A stretch of 64,000 nt of DNA from Motacilla alba alba (Eukaryota; Chordata; Aves; Passeriformes; Motacillidae): contig NC_052016.1 of assembly GCF_015832195.1 (NCBI RefSeq), positions 85,504,547 to 85,568,546 of the forward strand, in the 5' to 3' direction. The notes under the pieces are model-generated. The model made no database searches. It had not been told where the DNA came from and was given only the letters and a program-made list of their open reading frames with translations. The position numbers and the translations under genes were made by a program. Shown piece after piece: positions 1-13,441 of this stretch (positions within the stretch are counted from its first letter, which is position 1; every line of letters begins with the position of its first letter).

Positions 1-116
1 GACGGGCTGTGCTCTATGTACCTGCGGATGATGAAAAGAAGATAAGAAAAATCCCATCACTAAATGTAGATTGTGCAGTGTTGGACTGTGAAGATGGTGT
101 GGCTCTGAACAGAAAG
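1..116 (+). CDS. CLYBL: CLYBL coding exon (probably exon 2), 5' end cut by the window
   Basis: This exon encodes the start of the mature citramalyl-CoA lyase, a mitochondrial matrix enzyme of the HpcH/HpaI aldolase-citrate lyase beta family. The enzyme splits (3S)-citramalyl-CoA into acetyl-CoA and pyruvate and so links itaconate breakdown to protection of vitamin B12 metabolism. Bases 1-2 end a split or truncated codon; reading then runs from base 3. The translation includes RAVLYVPADDEKK and NVDCAVLDCEDGVAL, closely matching human CLYBL as I remember it (human has VPGNDEKK and GVAANKK). The Tyr and Lys residues of LYVP..DEKK are CoA-substrate contacts in the family, and DCEDGV is the family signature after the first barrel strands. 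The exon ends AAG|GTAATT in phase 0. The start codon and transit peptide lie upstream of the window. The exon number is inferred from where the residues fall in the human protein. Confidence 0.96.
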
Positions 117-822
117 GTAATTAAAAATTATCTGTGTGATATAATCAGCACTAAAGAGAACTTGTGCAAAAACATTGCCTTTGCCTTGGGGAAGTGACAA
201 CCAGAAAGACAAAGATAACTCTTAAGATATTCAGAGTAATGTCACAGTGATAGGCTTTGTGAAGGCGTTGGGAAAATCTGGTTACCCAGAACTCAAAGAG
301 ATCCCGTGTGAGTAAGCAGGGAGGGAGTTTTGCAGGAATACAGAACTGGGCATAAGCTGTCATCACAGAAGAGTGGGAGATACTGTTATTATTGCAACAC
401 ATTTCTTGGGGAAGAGGAAGAAACAGTCTGTAAGAAGAGAAGTGGGAAAGGAAGTGTTAGTTCAGAATCACCAGGTGGGCAGTTTGTTATTGAAATAAAA
501 GCATCTTCAGATTGTGAGCAAAACAGCATGAGTCTGGGTTTGAGCCTTGGGGTGTTTGGAAAGATATACTTCCTGAAATTTTGGGGGGAAATGCTGTTAG
601 CGATTCCTGTTTCTCAAGAAAGAAGTTAGATCCTGAGCATATCAGTGTTTGGAATGGGGTTGGAGAGCAGAGTGGGAGATGGATGTAAATGTGTCAAGTA
701 CCTGTGCCAAGTTTTTGTTAACATTAAACCAAAAAAGAGAGAATGATCTAGCATACATTCAGTTTCACTTGCAATCAATTTTTTTTAATATATGGAAACA
801 ACCATTTTAGTATGTCCCATGT
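117..822 (+). other. CLYBL: Start of the ~50-kb CLYBL intron (whole intron 117-50075)
   Basis: This is the first piece of a very long intron, from donor GTAATT at 117 to the acceptor ending at 50075. I see no exon here: the short open frames have no recognisable domain and no matching splice sites. No clear repeat is visible apart from short T runs near 780. Confidence 0.85.
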
Positions 823-915
823 CTTAGAACCGTAGAATCATTGGGAAAGACCTTTAAGATCACTAAGTCCAACTTTAAAAATAACTGCCAAGTTAGCCAT
901 CTCAAACAATGTATA
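823..915 (-). repeat. CR1 LINE 3'-end fragment
   Basis: The + strand reads like the reverse complement of an avian CR1 3' end. A degenerate copy of the terminal octamer (TAGAATCA) is followed by GACCTTTAAGATCACTAAGTCCAAC and then a stretch resembling the next part of the CR1 tail (ACTGCCAAGTT). The insertion is therefore on the minus strand. It is short and decayed, and its inner boundary is uncertain. CR1 elements move by target-primed reverse transcription and usually leave 5'-truncated copies such as this. Confidence 0.72.
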
Positions 916-2059
916 CAAGAAATTGGTGCAAATGTTTCCTAATGAAAGCAATTTCTCAACAGGAATATAAGTTTGCTGTCACATTACTTTCATATTTGTT
1001 GGTTTTCCTAACTGTGTCTCCATGCTTCAGACTACAGCAAACACTGTTTAGGGTTCAAGTATAAAGAACTTCTCCAGAAAGTTAGGAAAACAGGCTTGAA
1101 AATGTTCCCATGTCCTTTCAAAAATGTGGATGAAATTTTATTATTTTCTTTTTGTTGTGAGTTAATGCTTTCCAGAAGGACTCTTTTGGATAGTGCTTTC
1201 TTTAACCTTCAGCTCTTTACAGGTATGTTGGAAAGGAAACATTTTACAGAGTTTGAATGTACCTATTTTAATTCTGAAAAGTGAAAGTAGCACTGCTGGA
1301 TGTTCCTGCGTGCTGCTGAAGATTATTCTGAAAAGCATTTTTCAGTTGCTAAAATTCTGTGTTGAAAGACTAAGATTATATCTCCTGTCACAGTGAATTA
1401 GTATTGTTTCATCACATATCAGAGACTGCTGCTGTAAGATGACACAAGATGTAGTTGTGTATTAAACAGAAGTATTTTTAGGCGCAGTTTAATTATATTA
1501 AATAATTTATAGCAGAAGCATTTATTTGTAATAAACAATAACAGAAAAACAACATTTTATTATCAAGATGACAAAGTTGACAGTAGCAACTTCTCAAGGG
1601 TGGTAAAATTCTAGCTCTGTTAAAGTGAAGTTGTGCCACTGGGTATAAGATTTCAAGGAAATTAGGAGGAAAACTGGTAATGGAAACTTGAGATGACAGA
1701 TGAGCCCCTGCCTCAGCTTAAATGCAAAAAGAAAGCAGACAGGAGGTAGAAGTAGGGGCAAGCTACCAAGAAGCAACAAAAAGTGTGGTCCAGCCTCGTA
1801 GGGGCAGAATGAGGAAGTTCAGAGCTTGTCTGAAATCAAAACTGTTGAGGGATGAGCAGGACAGCAAAAATGGCTACCTCAAGTGTATTAGCATGAAATA
1901 TGAGAATAAAAACCAGTGAAATGGATGCAGTGCTCCATGAAACTGCAGGCTTTACTGTCAGAGTCTGCCCAGTCTCAGGCCTAGAAGCAAAACTCTGGGG
2001 AGGGAGCGGCCTCAGCAGGGGAGGATGGAGTTCGGGTCTATTTAAATAAGCTGGTCTGT
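916..2059 (+). other. CLYBL: CLYBL intron, no supported gene
   Basis: AT-rich intronic sequence. Small open frames occur on both strands, but none shows a recognisable protein motif. I see no clear repeat before the CR1 element that begins near 2060. Confidence 0.7.
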
Positions 2060-2835
2060 GGGACCAGACAGGACACACTGGAAGCCTCTCAGGGAGCTGT
2101 CGTGTGCCATCATGAAGCTGCTGTCTGTCACCACTGAAAGGTCAAGGCTGGGGGATGTTCCTGAAGCCTGGAGAAAGGCCCCTCTGCCCAGAAGGCCCTG
2201 GGTGCAGTTGTACAACAAGCTGCACAGGGTCACTGGTGTGTCCTTGCAGCACCAGCCATCCCCCAGGGCCGTGCTGGCACAGCTGCACCCAGCAGGTCCA
2301 GGGAAGGGACCTTCCCCTGCATCTGACAGTCTCTCTGTGGAGTCCCTGTGCCCAGCTGTGGATCCCAGGACAAGAGAGAGGCTGACCAATGGGAAGGAGC
2401 CCATGAAGAGCCATCCGGCCCATTGTGGCACAGGAGGAGAGGCTGAGGGACTGAGTTTCTTCATCCTGGAGAAGAGATGGCTGAGTTGGGTCTTGATGGA
2501 CACTTTGCTTCCTGAGGGGAGCTGAAGGGGTGCAGAGCCAAACTCTTCTCAGAGGAACTCAGAAATGAAAAAAGGAAAAAAGGAAAAAAACTGGGCACAG
2601 GTTGCATGAGGGGAGATGCTGACTGGAGACAAGGGAAAAATGTCTTGCCCATGCAGGTGGGCAGAGACTGGAAGAGATTGTCCATTGGTGGTGTATCCTC
2701 CCTCCCTGAGGGTATTCAAGCCTTGGCTGGATGAAGCTGTGATTGGCCTGGTGTAGAGCAGTAGTTAGTGCTGCTTTGAGGTGCTCTCCTGAGATCTCTT
2801 CCAACCTGAATTAGACTCTGTGATTGCATGATTTA
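2060..2835 (+). mobile_element. CR1 LINE, degraded, reverse-transcriptase fragment plus 3' end
   Basis: At about 2088-2180 the + strand translates to a segment resembling the CR1 ORF2 region just before the reverse-transcriptase fingers (ERSRLGDVPEAWRKA, compared with the family pattern FEKSW.TGEVPEDWRKA). The rest of the RT is missing or scrambled. From about 2440 the sequence resembles CR1 3' sequence (CTGGAGAAGAGATGGCTGAG, then AGCCAAACTCTTCTCAG). It ends with the typical tail CTCTTCCAACCTGAATTAGACTCTGTGATTGCATGA near 2832. A 155-codon open frame crosses the region by chance and is not an intact gene. The 3' tail is very close to that of the element at 14800-15690, so the two belong to the same or a neighbouring subfamily. 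The 5' edge is approximate. Confidence 0.82.
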
Positions 2836-5800
2836 GTAGAGAAGCCTAATTCAAAGTGATTGGAAGTTTGAATTTCATTTTTAGATCTGCCACAGATAGT
2901 CAGGAAGAGTTTGAGACATAGGTTCTATGAATGTGAAGCTGAAATTATTATTGCTCTTGCAGCTTAATTTATTAATGTTTATGAGGTGTTTGGAGAATTT
3001 GTGTGAAAGATATGTCAAGAACATGCATTGAAGTACAGTGTTCAGGGGCCCATTGCAAATGGGTCATTTCAAACTGAGAGGGAAAAAACCACTAGGAAAC
3101 ACAGCAATGTTGAGTCTGTCCTTTATTCATTCTTCTTAAATAGTACTGATGAATTTGACTATTTATTGCTGTGTCTTATACTACTTAAAATGCTACTATG
3201 GACTTCCTTCAAACTGCTGCAGAAATGTTGAACTTGGGGAAAACCAGGACCTGACTGAAGGTTCACAGTGCCTTGGGCCAAACTTGCCTGTCTACAGATC
3301 TTCATGTGAACGAAGCCCAAGTAGCAAGCTTGAGCCACATCTATTGGGTGTATTTTAACAAGATGCTGTGTGGTTTATATTAGGATTAAGTTAAAATTTG
3401 ACAGATCAATAATCTGGCATGCCAGCAGCTGTATTTGCTTGCTCATTCAGAAGGAAACGAGGAAGATGAGCTTCCTGTTACTGAAACTGATAACATTTGC
3501 AAAACTGCATTTGATTGCAGTAGCAGCTTTTGAAGCTGCGTCCATAAAATAAAAATATTTAACTATTTTCCATGCAGTATTTTCTCTCAATGAAGTTTTG
3601 AAAGACTTCCTTCCCTGTGCCTTACCCTCACAATTATGTTTTCTAATGGCTGACAGAGAGCACCAGAAGAGGGGAACCCATACCCATACACTAATCTCCT
3701 TTACCATTTCGGTGCCTGAATTTCTTACCTTCAAGAATTACAGCATTGACCACAACTTCAGGTGTCATCTCTTTCCCCTTCTTTTGAATCTTATTTTCTA
3801 TCTGATATTTTGACTAAATCAGGAAAACAGAAAATACCTCACAGCATTCACAAGGAGAAAATATTTCAGTGAATTTTCTGAGGAGAACCAGTGGGAAGAA
3901 ATGGCCAATAAGCAAAGTTGTTATAGTATGCTGAGTACTAACCCTGAAAGTAGAATTAGACCTGATCCTGGTATGAGTAGCACAGGGGCTTTTGCAACAC
4001 CTTTGGGACCAGGCAGAGCGGTAGGAGGGCTTCAAAAATTCAGAATAGGAAAGGTGATAGGGAGATATGCTGGTGTTGCTGAAAATTTCTTTTACAAAGC
4101 TGGCTTTAGTCTTGCTGAACATACCCTACAAGTCATGCTGTTCTCTAGTCCTGGTTGGGGATCCATATGCTGTTTTTACAGATGCATAGTGCCATATGAT
4201 GTAGACTGTCAGCTGCCTCTCAAGGTTTCTGACTCTGTAAGACTTTGGGTATTTCTACAACAGAAATTTAAATTTTGGTTGTGGGAACAATTGATTATTA
4301 GTAAAGGGAAGTTACCTTCCCTGAGGTACTATTCACAGACAAAGATAGGATTTCTTTGCCACTGATGTACATGTATATTTTAAAGAAATTACTCAGAATT
4401 ACAGGCTTGGTGATATTTTAAAGTGAACAGTTCAAATAAAATTTCTAAAACTACAAAATTAGAAATAATACAGATTGCAGTGTTGATATGTCACAAATGC
4501 ATCATGCTCTTAGAGACAAAAATAGCTTGTATCTATTTCAGCTCTTCACAGGAAAAGGTCTGAATATGCTTTCATTTTGACTGTAAAAAACAAAAAGGTT
4601 TTAAAAATGGCTGCATTGATATGCTTGTATGATTCATATAACCCAGCAAGCTGAATTGCATCTTATGAAAGATCTCTGTGTAGGAGCTGAGCTGTCTCAA
4701 GGGCTCTCAGCCAAGCCAGCAGTCCCTGCTGTAGCTTTCCTCTGTAGAGCTGCATCACTCACTGTGCTTGTAGGTCAGGTGGATCTATTATCAGGTGGAA
4801 AAATTCTATCTTCCTGTTGGAGTAAGGAAGATTTCCATGTCAGTGCATTCATTTTCCAAGGACACAGTGAGCTGCGATTTTGTAGGTAGTTCCCATGGGT
4901 TATGTAAAGTTACCACCCGTACAAGAGAGTTTTCTAGAACTGCATTTTTTTCCAGCAGGATCCTGTCTTGGTGGTGCTGTTCTTCAGAGCATCCAGGAGG
5001 TGTTAGCTGCCAGGCCAGCCTAGCAAGAGAACGGCTGGGGTTGCTATTATAGCCTTTATATATCTTTGTGAGTCCTTGGGAAGAGTTTTGGAGAATTTTA
5101 ATGCCTCCAAATCAAAGCTATTTGTGGCTTTATCTTGTTTGTGGTCTGCAGGGCGGTTTTGAAAAACTGGGATAATACGGTTCACTCTGCAGTTCCCTTC
5201 AGTGTGCCATCAGGCCAGGCAGAGCACAGTCCCTCCTGCCAAAGATGACCTTTGAAAATTCTCTCAGGCAAATTTTGAAAGTGATAGGATTTGGCCTTTT
5301 CTTTCCATGGGGAACGCCGCTGTTATAATTAAGAATCAAAACAAAGCCCCATGTTCCCTCTGCTCATGTTTTTTTTTTTGTATCAGAGGTGTAAAAGCAA
5401 TCCCTTGGAGTGTACATATGGCTGGGAAACGTCTGTGCACTCCTCTGACATAAAATACTTGAAAACAGGAAATTTTATTGTTGATCCTTGGGAACTATAT
5501 GGAGCTCATTCATCCAATAAAAATTATTGATATTCAGGGCTTCACTGTAAAATTATGTCAGACTGATTAGAGTTTAAACTCCAAAGCTTTGTTTAACGTG
5601 AATCATCATTATGCTGCTTTGTCTCTTTTAGAAAAACATTGCTTTCTCCTCCAGCCCTTAAGCAAGGGAAGCTGGGAAGAGGAAGTCTCAGCTCTGTCGT
5701 TTCCCCATGTCCCTTCCTTGAGAGGGGAAGTGATGGCTCCTGAGCCACTGTTCTCTCCAGTTTCCTCAGCAGTGAGGGGAAGTTTGGTTGTGTTAAGAGG

Positions 5801-7724
5801 AGGTATAAGGAAGGACCTATTTTACTAATCCGAAGCCTGTCCTCTTAGAATCATAGCATAAACGTGATCCCACCTAACATCATGGGGCCACTTAAAAACT
5901 CATTGTGCTGTGTCATGGAAGAAGGAAAAATCAGTTAATTCTTCTGAATTGTCTGTTTTAAAAAATAGGATTAAAGCCTGGCTGCCTTTCAAAGTGTTCC
6001 ATTATGAATAACACATATGTAAGAGATGACTCTTAGTTCATTACAGTTAAGAACAGATCATCCACAAACATGCTGATTTTATGGAGATTTCTCCCTGTGC
6101 AAATGCCTCCTCCATCTCTCTAGTGATCTCATCCTGGGGGTCAGAACAAACAACATGCCGGAGAGAGGGCATCCTTGCCTACCATTTTCCCCTTAATCTG
6201 AGACCTTCTGACCTTTTTAGTCCTTATCATTGACGACAAGGGGCTCTTGCATATAAAACAACACTTCAACTAAATTCAGGGGTGGAGGTAAATACATAAA
6301 ATGGGTCAGCACGGTATACAAAAAAAAAAGTGAGGCTTTCTTTGTTGAGGTGCATTTCCTTATTGATGTTATTGAAGGATTTTATAGTATTAGTGGAAGA
6401 AAGCTCCAGTTGGTTTCCATAAATTTCTAGTAGCTTCAATTAAACCCAACAGTTTTCCTGTATTATATGATGATAATATCTCTTTTTTTTTTTTTTTTTT
6501 AATAAAGTCGTGTTGGTTAGGATTTATCAATGCTGCAGGTATTTCTCTATGCTCATAGTGAGACTGTTAGCTAGTACTTCCTAGGCACAGTTACATGAAA
6601 CATTGATAACTAGGTTATTTTACCAGGTCTTTCCTTTATTTATAATAAATTAGTACTGTACCTAATTGTATTCCTCCTACAGGGAGAAGGCTTGCTGATA
6701 AAGTGTGTAGAGAATGATTAAATGTACACAGGCGCATAGTAGGGTGACTTCTTTTCAAAAGATGCACAAAATTAAAATGGGAATGCTGCTTTCCCCACTG
6801 GCTTGCCATTATTAAAAGTCTGAGTAGCATGGGAAATTTCTTCTGTAGGAATTGGGGAGTCCAAAAGTCTCTCTGGTTTATTGTAGGGGAGCTGAACTGT
6901 ACGGTGAAACTCTGCAAGGCCTTTTTGATCCTTGAAGAGTTCTGATGAATATACATTTTTATGAAAGTTGTAAAGTGTTTTCATTTCCTCATTAATCCCA
7001 CCATGGTCCTGGAAGAACTGCCACTCCTGAGTACTGACTGTGACAATAAAAGTTTTTGTTCCTATTGTTTTACTCTACAAGCCAATCATCTTCCTTACAT
7101 AAAGATTTGAGGATTCATAAGGAGATCGCAATATTCAGCAATTTTCTCCTTAATGAGCTCAGTAATGCCTGTTTCTCTTCGAGCAGAGCCTTTGAATTGC
7201 CAGTTATTTCTTTTCCACTGATTCAGATGTATCCAATTAAGTTGGACTTGGACATGTACTGATGTAACTATTACTGCTGACAGAATGGTGTCTAGAAACT
7301 TAGGGAAAATGTCTTGGCTCAGTATTAATGGGGATTTCAGACAGGAATACATTAATAGACCTGGGAAAATATATTAAAACATACAGTTAATATTTGTATG
7401 AACTTGTAAGTCACAGTCCTTCACTTTTGTGTATAGTCAATTGTCTGCAGGTACATCAGCACACCTGGGTACTAAAGGCTAGCTGCAGGACTAGAATGGG
7501 TTGCTACACATTTCTGGACCAAGCTTCAATATTTCATCTGTTCTTGTAGCAGGAAGGACCTGGCTACACAGCCACTGAGCACCTATCATTTAGTTTGAAG
7601 CGACTTGTTGAGTTTCAAGTGCGCTACAGAAAACCAAGCTAATACTAAAAAGTTCCGTTTACATGGGTAGCAGAGAAACAATCTGTGGGATCAAATTTGA
7701 GCACTTTTTTTGTATACAAAGCCA
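2836..7724 (+). other. CLYBL: CLYBL intron, no supported gene
   Basis: AT-rich intron. Several open frames of 60-154 codons occur (for example 3901-4365), but none has a recognisable domain, and base composition does not change at their edges. A T run lies at 6482-6500. A weak CR1-like word (AGAATCATAGCAT) near 5848 is too short to call. Confidence 0.65.
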
Positions 7725-7866
7725 TGTGCTGTGCTGTGCTGTGCTGTGTGTGTGTTGTGCTGTGTTCTGCTGTGCTGTGCTGTGCTGTGCGTGTGTTGTG
7801 TTCTGCTGTGTTGTGCTGTGCTGTGCTGTGCTGTGCTGTGTTGTGCTGTGCTGTGCTGTGCTGTGT
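7725..7866 (+). repeat. (GTGCT)n pentamer satellite
   Basis: About 140 bases made almost wholly of the 5-mer TGTGC/GTGCT, read as GCACA on the other strand. It is broken at intervals by variant units (GTGTGTGTTGTGCTGTGTTCTGC and GCGTGTGTTGTGTTCTGC). The variant block appears twice, so the array has a second-order repeat. Cysteine- and alanine-rich open frames across it (and His/Thr/Ala/Gln-rich frames on the minus strand) are by-products of the repeat, not genes. Confidence 0.95.
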
Positions 7867-10800
7867 TGGTGAGGGCTCCAATGGGGTGAGGAATTGATAA
7901 AGGTACTGCCCCTGTCTCGTTCACGGGGGTACTCAGCACTTAACACCGTTTGCTCCAGATCTCCTTCACTTTTTTTTTGTTGGCAATGAGCAAGCATTGG
8001 AATGTGTTTGTGTATCCAAGTTTCTATTGCAATTAATCTTGAAACCTAGTCTTGAACTTCAGATTTCATTGTGCTTTCATAGCCGCTAGTCCACCTTGCT
8101 TATTCTTCCTCATTGTGAGGCCCACGCTTTGAAAACAGAGTGGTGAGTGAAGCATGAGGAAACCCAGAGACCCCTATTAACAAGGGACATGGACCAGAAA
8201 GTGGTAGGACACACAGAGAACACAGCCCTTGCCCTCTTTGGTAAACTTGTCTACAAGGTATCTCTATGGTCACAGGTAGTGGTACAGTGGCCCTGTGGTC
8301 TGATTTCGGCAAGATAGGTAGGGAGGGAAAGGTGGAAATGCATGGTATTTTTCCCAATGCATTGGTGCCATCAAAGCTGGACATGTCCCACTGAAGAGTG
8401 GGAAGAACCCCAGAGATACTCAGAAGATTATGGGGAAGTCTGTGGTTTATTTTACCAGGCTGTTTAAACAATACCTGTGAACCTGGGGTTTAGTAGTGTT
8501 ATTAGGTAGCAAAACAAAGAAATGTGGTGAGAGGCTGGGTAAGAGAAAAGAATTTTTGATGTCAGGTGGAGAAACAGCATAACCATATACATGCAAGTTG
8601 CAGATGAAGGCGAGGGTGTGTGTTGCCATGGCTGGGCTTGGGAATCTTGGCAGATGTCAGCTGCCAAGATACCCAAAAAACCATGATGTTTAACATCTGC
8701 ATCTCTGCGTTCATCTACTATTCTTCTGGAGACCAGATAGAAGGATCCTAGCGCTCAGTGGTGGGAACGAAACCACCAGTACCTATGCAAAAGCCTCATT
8801 TCCTTCCACTGTATGACCAGGAATCCACAATACTGACAGTGCTACGGATTCTGCTGTCCTTATTCAGATCACATATCACATTTCATGAATTAAGGACATT
8901 CGTGTCTAAATTAGTAACTCAGACTTAAGCCCTTAGGGAGTTTGAGCTTCTTCCTCCTATACACCAGCAAACATTGAATTGAGGGCATGTGAACCGTGCT
9001 GGTTGCGAAATAAGCATAGAACCGTCTAAAATCAGCCTTTTATTTCCACCATGAATCAAACCCATCCCATGACATCTCTTTAACTTAGAGTGGAGCAATT
9101 TATCTCTGTTCAACAGAAGACAAAACACATGGATTACGATTTCCTAAAGCCCTGGTTTTTACATATTCTGTGAATTACTTTCTTCTCCAAATTGTGAAAG
9201 ATTGTAAAGCTCTGCTTTATACACCAAAAGAATACATCTTGATGGAACAAGCTGATACCCAAAATCTCTGGCTCACTGACAGTGGACAGCATCCAGAGCC
9301 ACAAATCTAATGTGCCCTCACATACAGAATAGGACACAATATGCAAGTATTGCAATTTTTCTAGTCCCTGTCGTAAAAGCCATAACAAATGGGGATGGAG
9401 CATTAGGAACTACATGCATTTTTTTATTTCCATCTAAGCCTGCACAGCTCTGCTGGCTCCACAGTATGCGGTAGGCTCCAAGGGCATGAAAGCTCCTAAT
9501 GCATCCCTAGGTTACACATGGCCATGCCCAGAATTTGGGGTCCAAGAAAGAAATTCTTTTACAAAGAAGTGAAAAACTTACCAGTTTTTTAAATTATTAT
9601 TATGGGTAAGTCAAAACATCCAGCTGCATTTGAAAAGTTGCTGTTTTGCCAGTGGTTTTTATAGCTGTATGGAGCATGTGCAGTTGTTAGCATATCTAAA
9701 TGTGCTGTCCAAAGCATAGTGTATAACTCTCCAAAAACAAGTGCACGTCTGCAAATCCAGCCTTCCACAGATTTGGATGTTAATGTCAGCTGCTTTGCTG
9801 AGGTTGCTCATCTTTCTTTTTGGCTGTAATATCACAAAATGAACTGCCTTTTTGTCTATCAATAAGGAAATTGATAAGCTGACTGTGAAGTCTGATCAGC
9901 ACTTTGCATCTTTTTGAAAGCATAAATGAAATTCTAGTGTTTTCTGAGTCTGACTAACAATTTCTATCTTTAAGGCAGCTTGGTTGCTCTGAGATTGCTG
10001 CTTTAACTCCTGCATAACAGAGTGCTGCCTGCTGTGGATCGCTGTAATGGCTCTTTTGCTATCCTTCTTTCACTGCAGTGCAGTAGGGCTACCCTCTCCA
10101 GAACAATGTGCTTACCAGTTATTTCAAGACTGGGAGAAAATAATTATAAATACTTTTCTTTATTTTGATCACTGAGCTCCAGAAGACCATAAATCCTTGT
10201 GTTGTTCCTCATTTGGGAACAAATGGTTATAAAGATCCTGGCTGTTCATTATAGGATGATTATAAACCATGACTTGCTCATTCTTTTCTCCTTACTTGTT
10301 ACAGCCTCTTGCTAGATTGCCTCAAAATAGCTGCTCCTATGCCAGACTTCAGATAACTTTATCTTCTAAGGTTGCACAATACAATTGTGCATTAAAAGGG
10401 GATATGTGCAACAAATTGGTATTTTCTTCCAGCTTAGTCAGGTTATTTGGTTACATTTTAAGCTTTGATTCCACACAGACCAAATCTTCCTCTCATTAAC
10501 CAATTATTTTTAAATAGAATATTTATAGATCATAATTTAGTATGCATTTTCTTGAGAAAAAGGGCAAATTAATACATGTAAACATGGATGAATCTATTTA
10601 AATATGCTGTCCACAAAATCCTTACAATATGTAAACAACATTTGTTATGCCTTGGAGATAACATATGATTGGACTCACGAGACCCTATTTATCCTACCAA
10701 ACAGTTTCTTTTATAACTTCAAAGGGAATTTTATATATTTATGGCAATAGCAGGGTGTTAAGTGCAGCTAGACTGAAATTATACCTCAGCTATTTAGTTA

Positions 10801-13336
10801 ATGCCAATAGGGATTAAATTAGATTTTATAGCTGTTAGTAGAAGTCTGTTTTGTAGCTAACAAGTGGGATTTTTAAATCCTGGAAAGCATAATCCTATTA
10901 TAAAACTGGCAGCTGAATTAACATTATCTAGGAAGCAAGTCTTCACGGATTAACATTTTTTGACATTAACAAAGAAAAACTAATGCTACAGGGATATTAG
11001 ATGCTTTTCCCAAAAGTAGGGGAAAAAAGAAAGTGAATATAGGACAAGATAAATGGCACAAATAGTGCAGGAGGGAAAAATGGAGTGAAATATGCATGAG
11101 GTGAAATCTGGGAGTGGTCATGTTCTGCCTCAAATACAAAGGAAATACACTGAGTAGGAAGAGATACCACAATTGATAATTCATACACAACCCACACATT
11201 GATTTGTACGTGCCTTGTGGCTAATTCTCAGTTATCCAAATGAGCATGGGACAGCCACAGACGATTTCTCCTGTCCTGGGAGGCTGCCTCTGCATTCCAG
11301 CTGTAGGAAGACCGACAGCAGTGCAGAAGGAGCACTCATCCCTTTACTGAAAGGCCCATCAAGCTGTTCCACAGAGACCCTGCTGAAGTTCTCCTCACAC
11401 ACTTTGAAGAACAGTTCTGGGACAGTTGCTGTAGGCAGTGGAACAGGGGATGAGTGGGACAATGAACTTGCTTGTCCTGCAATACATAGACTGAACAGCT
11501 ATAAGGGTATGTACCATGTCACATTTCAATTAAAAAATCTTTGTCTACATCATAGTTGCAGAACAAAACTTTTATTACTTAAAATTGTGAATTATGCATC
11601 TCCTGTAAATTATTTTAAATGTTCTGTGGTTTGAATCTGAGTCTTTACCTAATCACAGTTGCAGCATTGAAATAATGAAATTAGTAATCTTCTGTGTGGA
11701 GGGCTAAGAAGAATCCACTTAATAAACCTACCAGGCACAAAAACGTGACAAACAATTTCTTCTAGATTTTGCATCATCATATTCATTGTTGACCCAGTAC
11801 ATTTTATGTTTATTTATGATTTTATGGTAACTTCTTTTGGCTTCTATCTTGTCTCATAAATTTCTTCTTTCTTATCAAATAGAGAATTTCAATAATTACA
11901 AATGAGAGCATGAAATACCTAAGTGGCCAAACAATCCATCTTCCTCTGAAGGCAGTGCCATGAGGAAGAACCTTGGAACCATTATTTCAGTGGGAAAACA
12001 GGTCTCATTTGGCATCAACAGGACCAAGACTTATACCCTGTTGTGTGCATTTTGCACCAATGATAATGAACCCTACTAGGAATGTGAAATAGTTGTTCAC
12101 CCTCTGTTGTGGTTTTTTTTCAAAAATCTGTCCTCCAAATGTGTTCTTTTATTCCATATGCAAGAGACCATTAAGCCTGGTGCTTTAAAGCACACAGGGA
12201 TCTTCTAGTCACTGCCACAGCCCTCTGAGGTGCTGAGAACATTCAGAGAAATGGGCGTGCAACGTGCCTGTGATTTCTCACATCAGGAAGGACACAAACT
12301 TGATGTCTCCCAGGAGCACACAGTCCTTGATAAAGGATCTGTCTTTCCTTCCCCCTTAAGTAATGAGCAGTGCTATGGCATTTTTTTCCCAGGTTCCAGA
12401 GTTGGAAGGTATACAGACTTGGCCTGCAAGACAGGTTGTTTTTAAAATGTTCATCTATCTCCTCAGCTTGTGTCAATAGGCCTAGCTCTTCATTTTTCAT
12501 ATGGAAGCAGCTGTCAAGTGAGAAATAAAGAAAGATTATGTGGAATGAGACTGTTATATGACATGGGAGTTGCAGCCACATCATCTGACTGGATACTCAT
12601 CATCTGCCTTCAGTCCCTGGAAGAGAGAGATGGAGATGCAAGGGAGCAATGTTCTACTGAGCAGAACACCCTTCCTCCAGATGATCCTATGCCTGCTATG
12701 ACTGGCTGCTGCCTGACTGTGAAAGAGGTCATTGAATGGAGAGGGAGGGATGAAGAATGCTTGGCTCTGCCACCCAGCACTCTTCTATCTGAGTATGTGT
12801 TTTTCTGGAGTAGATGCTTTGTAGAAGCTCATTCAGGGCCAACATGTGGAAAACAACAGCAGCATCACCTGAACGTTACCCACCAGGGCACCTGACCTCA
12901 GAACCTGGCTTCATGTTGTCAAATTTGCTTATCATCCATGAGATACTGTGGAAGCACTGAGGAGAAAAAGAAATACCCAGAAATGTGAAGGTGGGTTGTG
13001 GTTTTCAGTGCTTGAGGCTGTTACAAGCAGCCCTGCACACATATGCTTTATTTTGTAGCTAGAGGTGATTCATACGCTGAGCAACCTCTGAGTAGTGCTT
13101 GATGTGAATTGACAGAAAGTAGCAGAAAGAGCAACTGGCTTCTAGCCTCTGACAGCAATTCCCATTCCTGATCTGCAGACATCACCTCTTCCTGCATCCA
13201 CCTCTTCATTGAGGTGTGGTGCTACATAGCAAAACATTGCATGGCTCATGCCTTCATGGGGGTGATGTTTCCTGCAGGAAGAGCAGCAGCTCTTTGCCAT
13301 AAGCAAGGGCTCTCAGAGACCTCCCTGCCCCACCTG
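7867..13336 (+). other. CLYBL: CLYBL intron, no supported gene
   Basis: Intron with no repeat that I can name. The segment around 8095-8680 is less AT-rich than its surroundings and could be an old interspersed repeat that I do not recognise. AT-rich, CpG-poor stretches near 10500-10950 carry homeodomain-like words (AATTAA, TAATTTAG). Open frames such as 11215-11634 and 12470-12895 show no domain. Confidence 0.6.
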
Positions 13337-13441
13337 TTTTGTTTCTTGGTGGTTTTTTGTTGTTGTTGTTGGTTTTTTGGGGATTTTTTTTTTTTTTTTT
13401 GGTGTATGGTTTTGTTGTTGGGTTTTTTTGGGTTTTTTTGC
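13337..13441 (+). repeat. G/T-rich low-complexity tract
   Basis: A tract of T runs mixed with GTT and GGTT words, including an 18-base T run near 13385 and two GGGTTTTTTT units. The Phe/Gly/Leu-rich open frames across it are compositional artefacts. Confidence 0.9.

Noticed and set aside
2042..2525. Open frames of 153 and 155 codons on opposite strands
   Set aside because: They overlap a decayed CR1 element. Only a short piece of the + frame resembles CR1 ORF2, and the rest has no domain.
3901..4365. 154-codon + open frame
   Set aside because: No known motif, an ordinary AT-rich surround and no flanking gene signals. A frame this long can occur by chance in 64 kb.
5848..5890. CR1-like word AGAATCATAGCAT
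   Set aside because: Only about a dozen bases match and the following sequence does not continue the CR1 tail.
7663..7997. Cysteine-rich (+) and His/Thr/Gln-rich (-) open frames of 60-112 codons
   Set aside because: They are translations of the GTGCT satellite; several frames are open at once and their composition follows the repeat unit.
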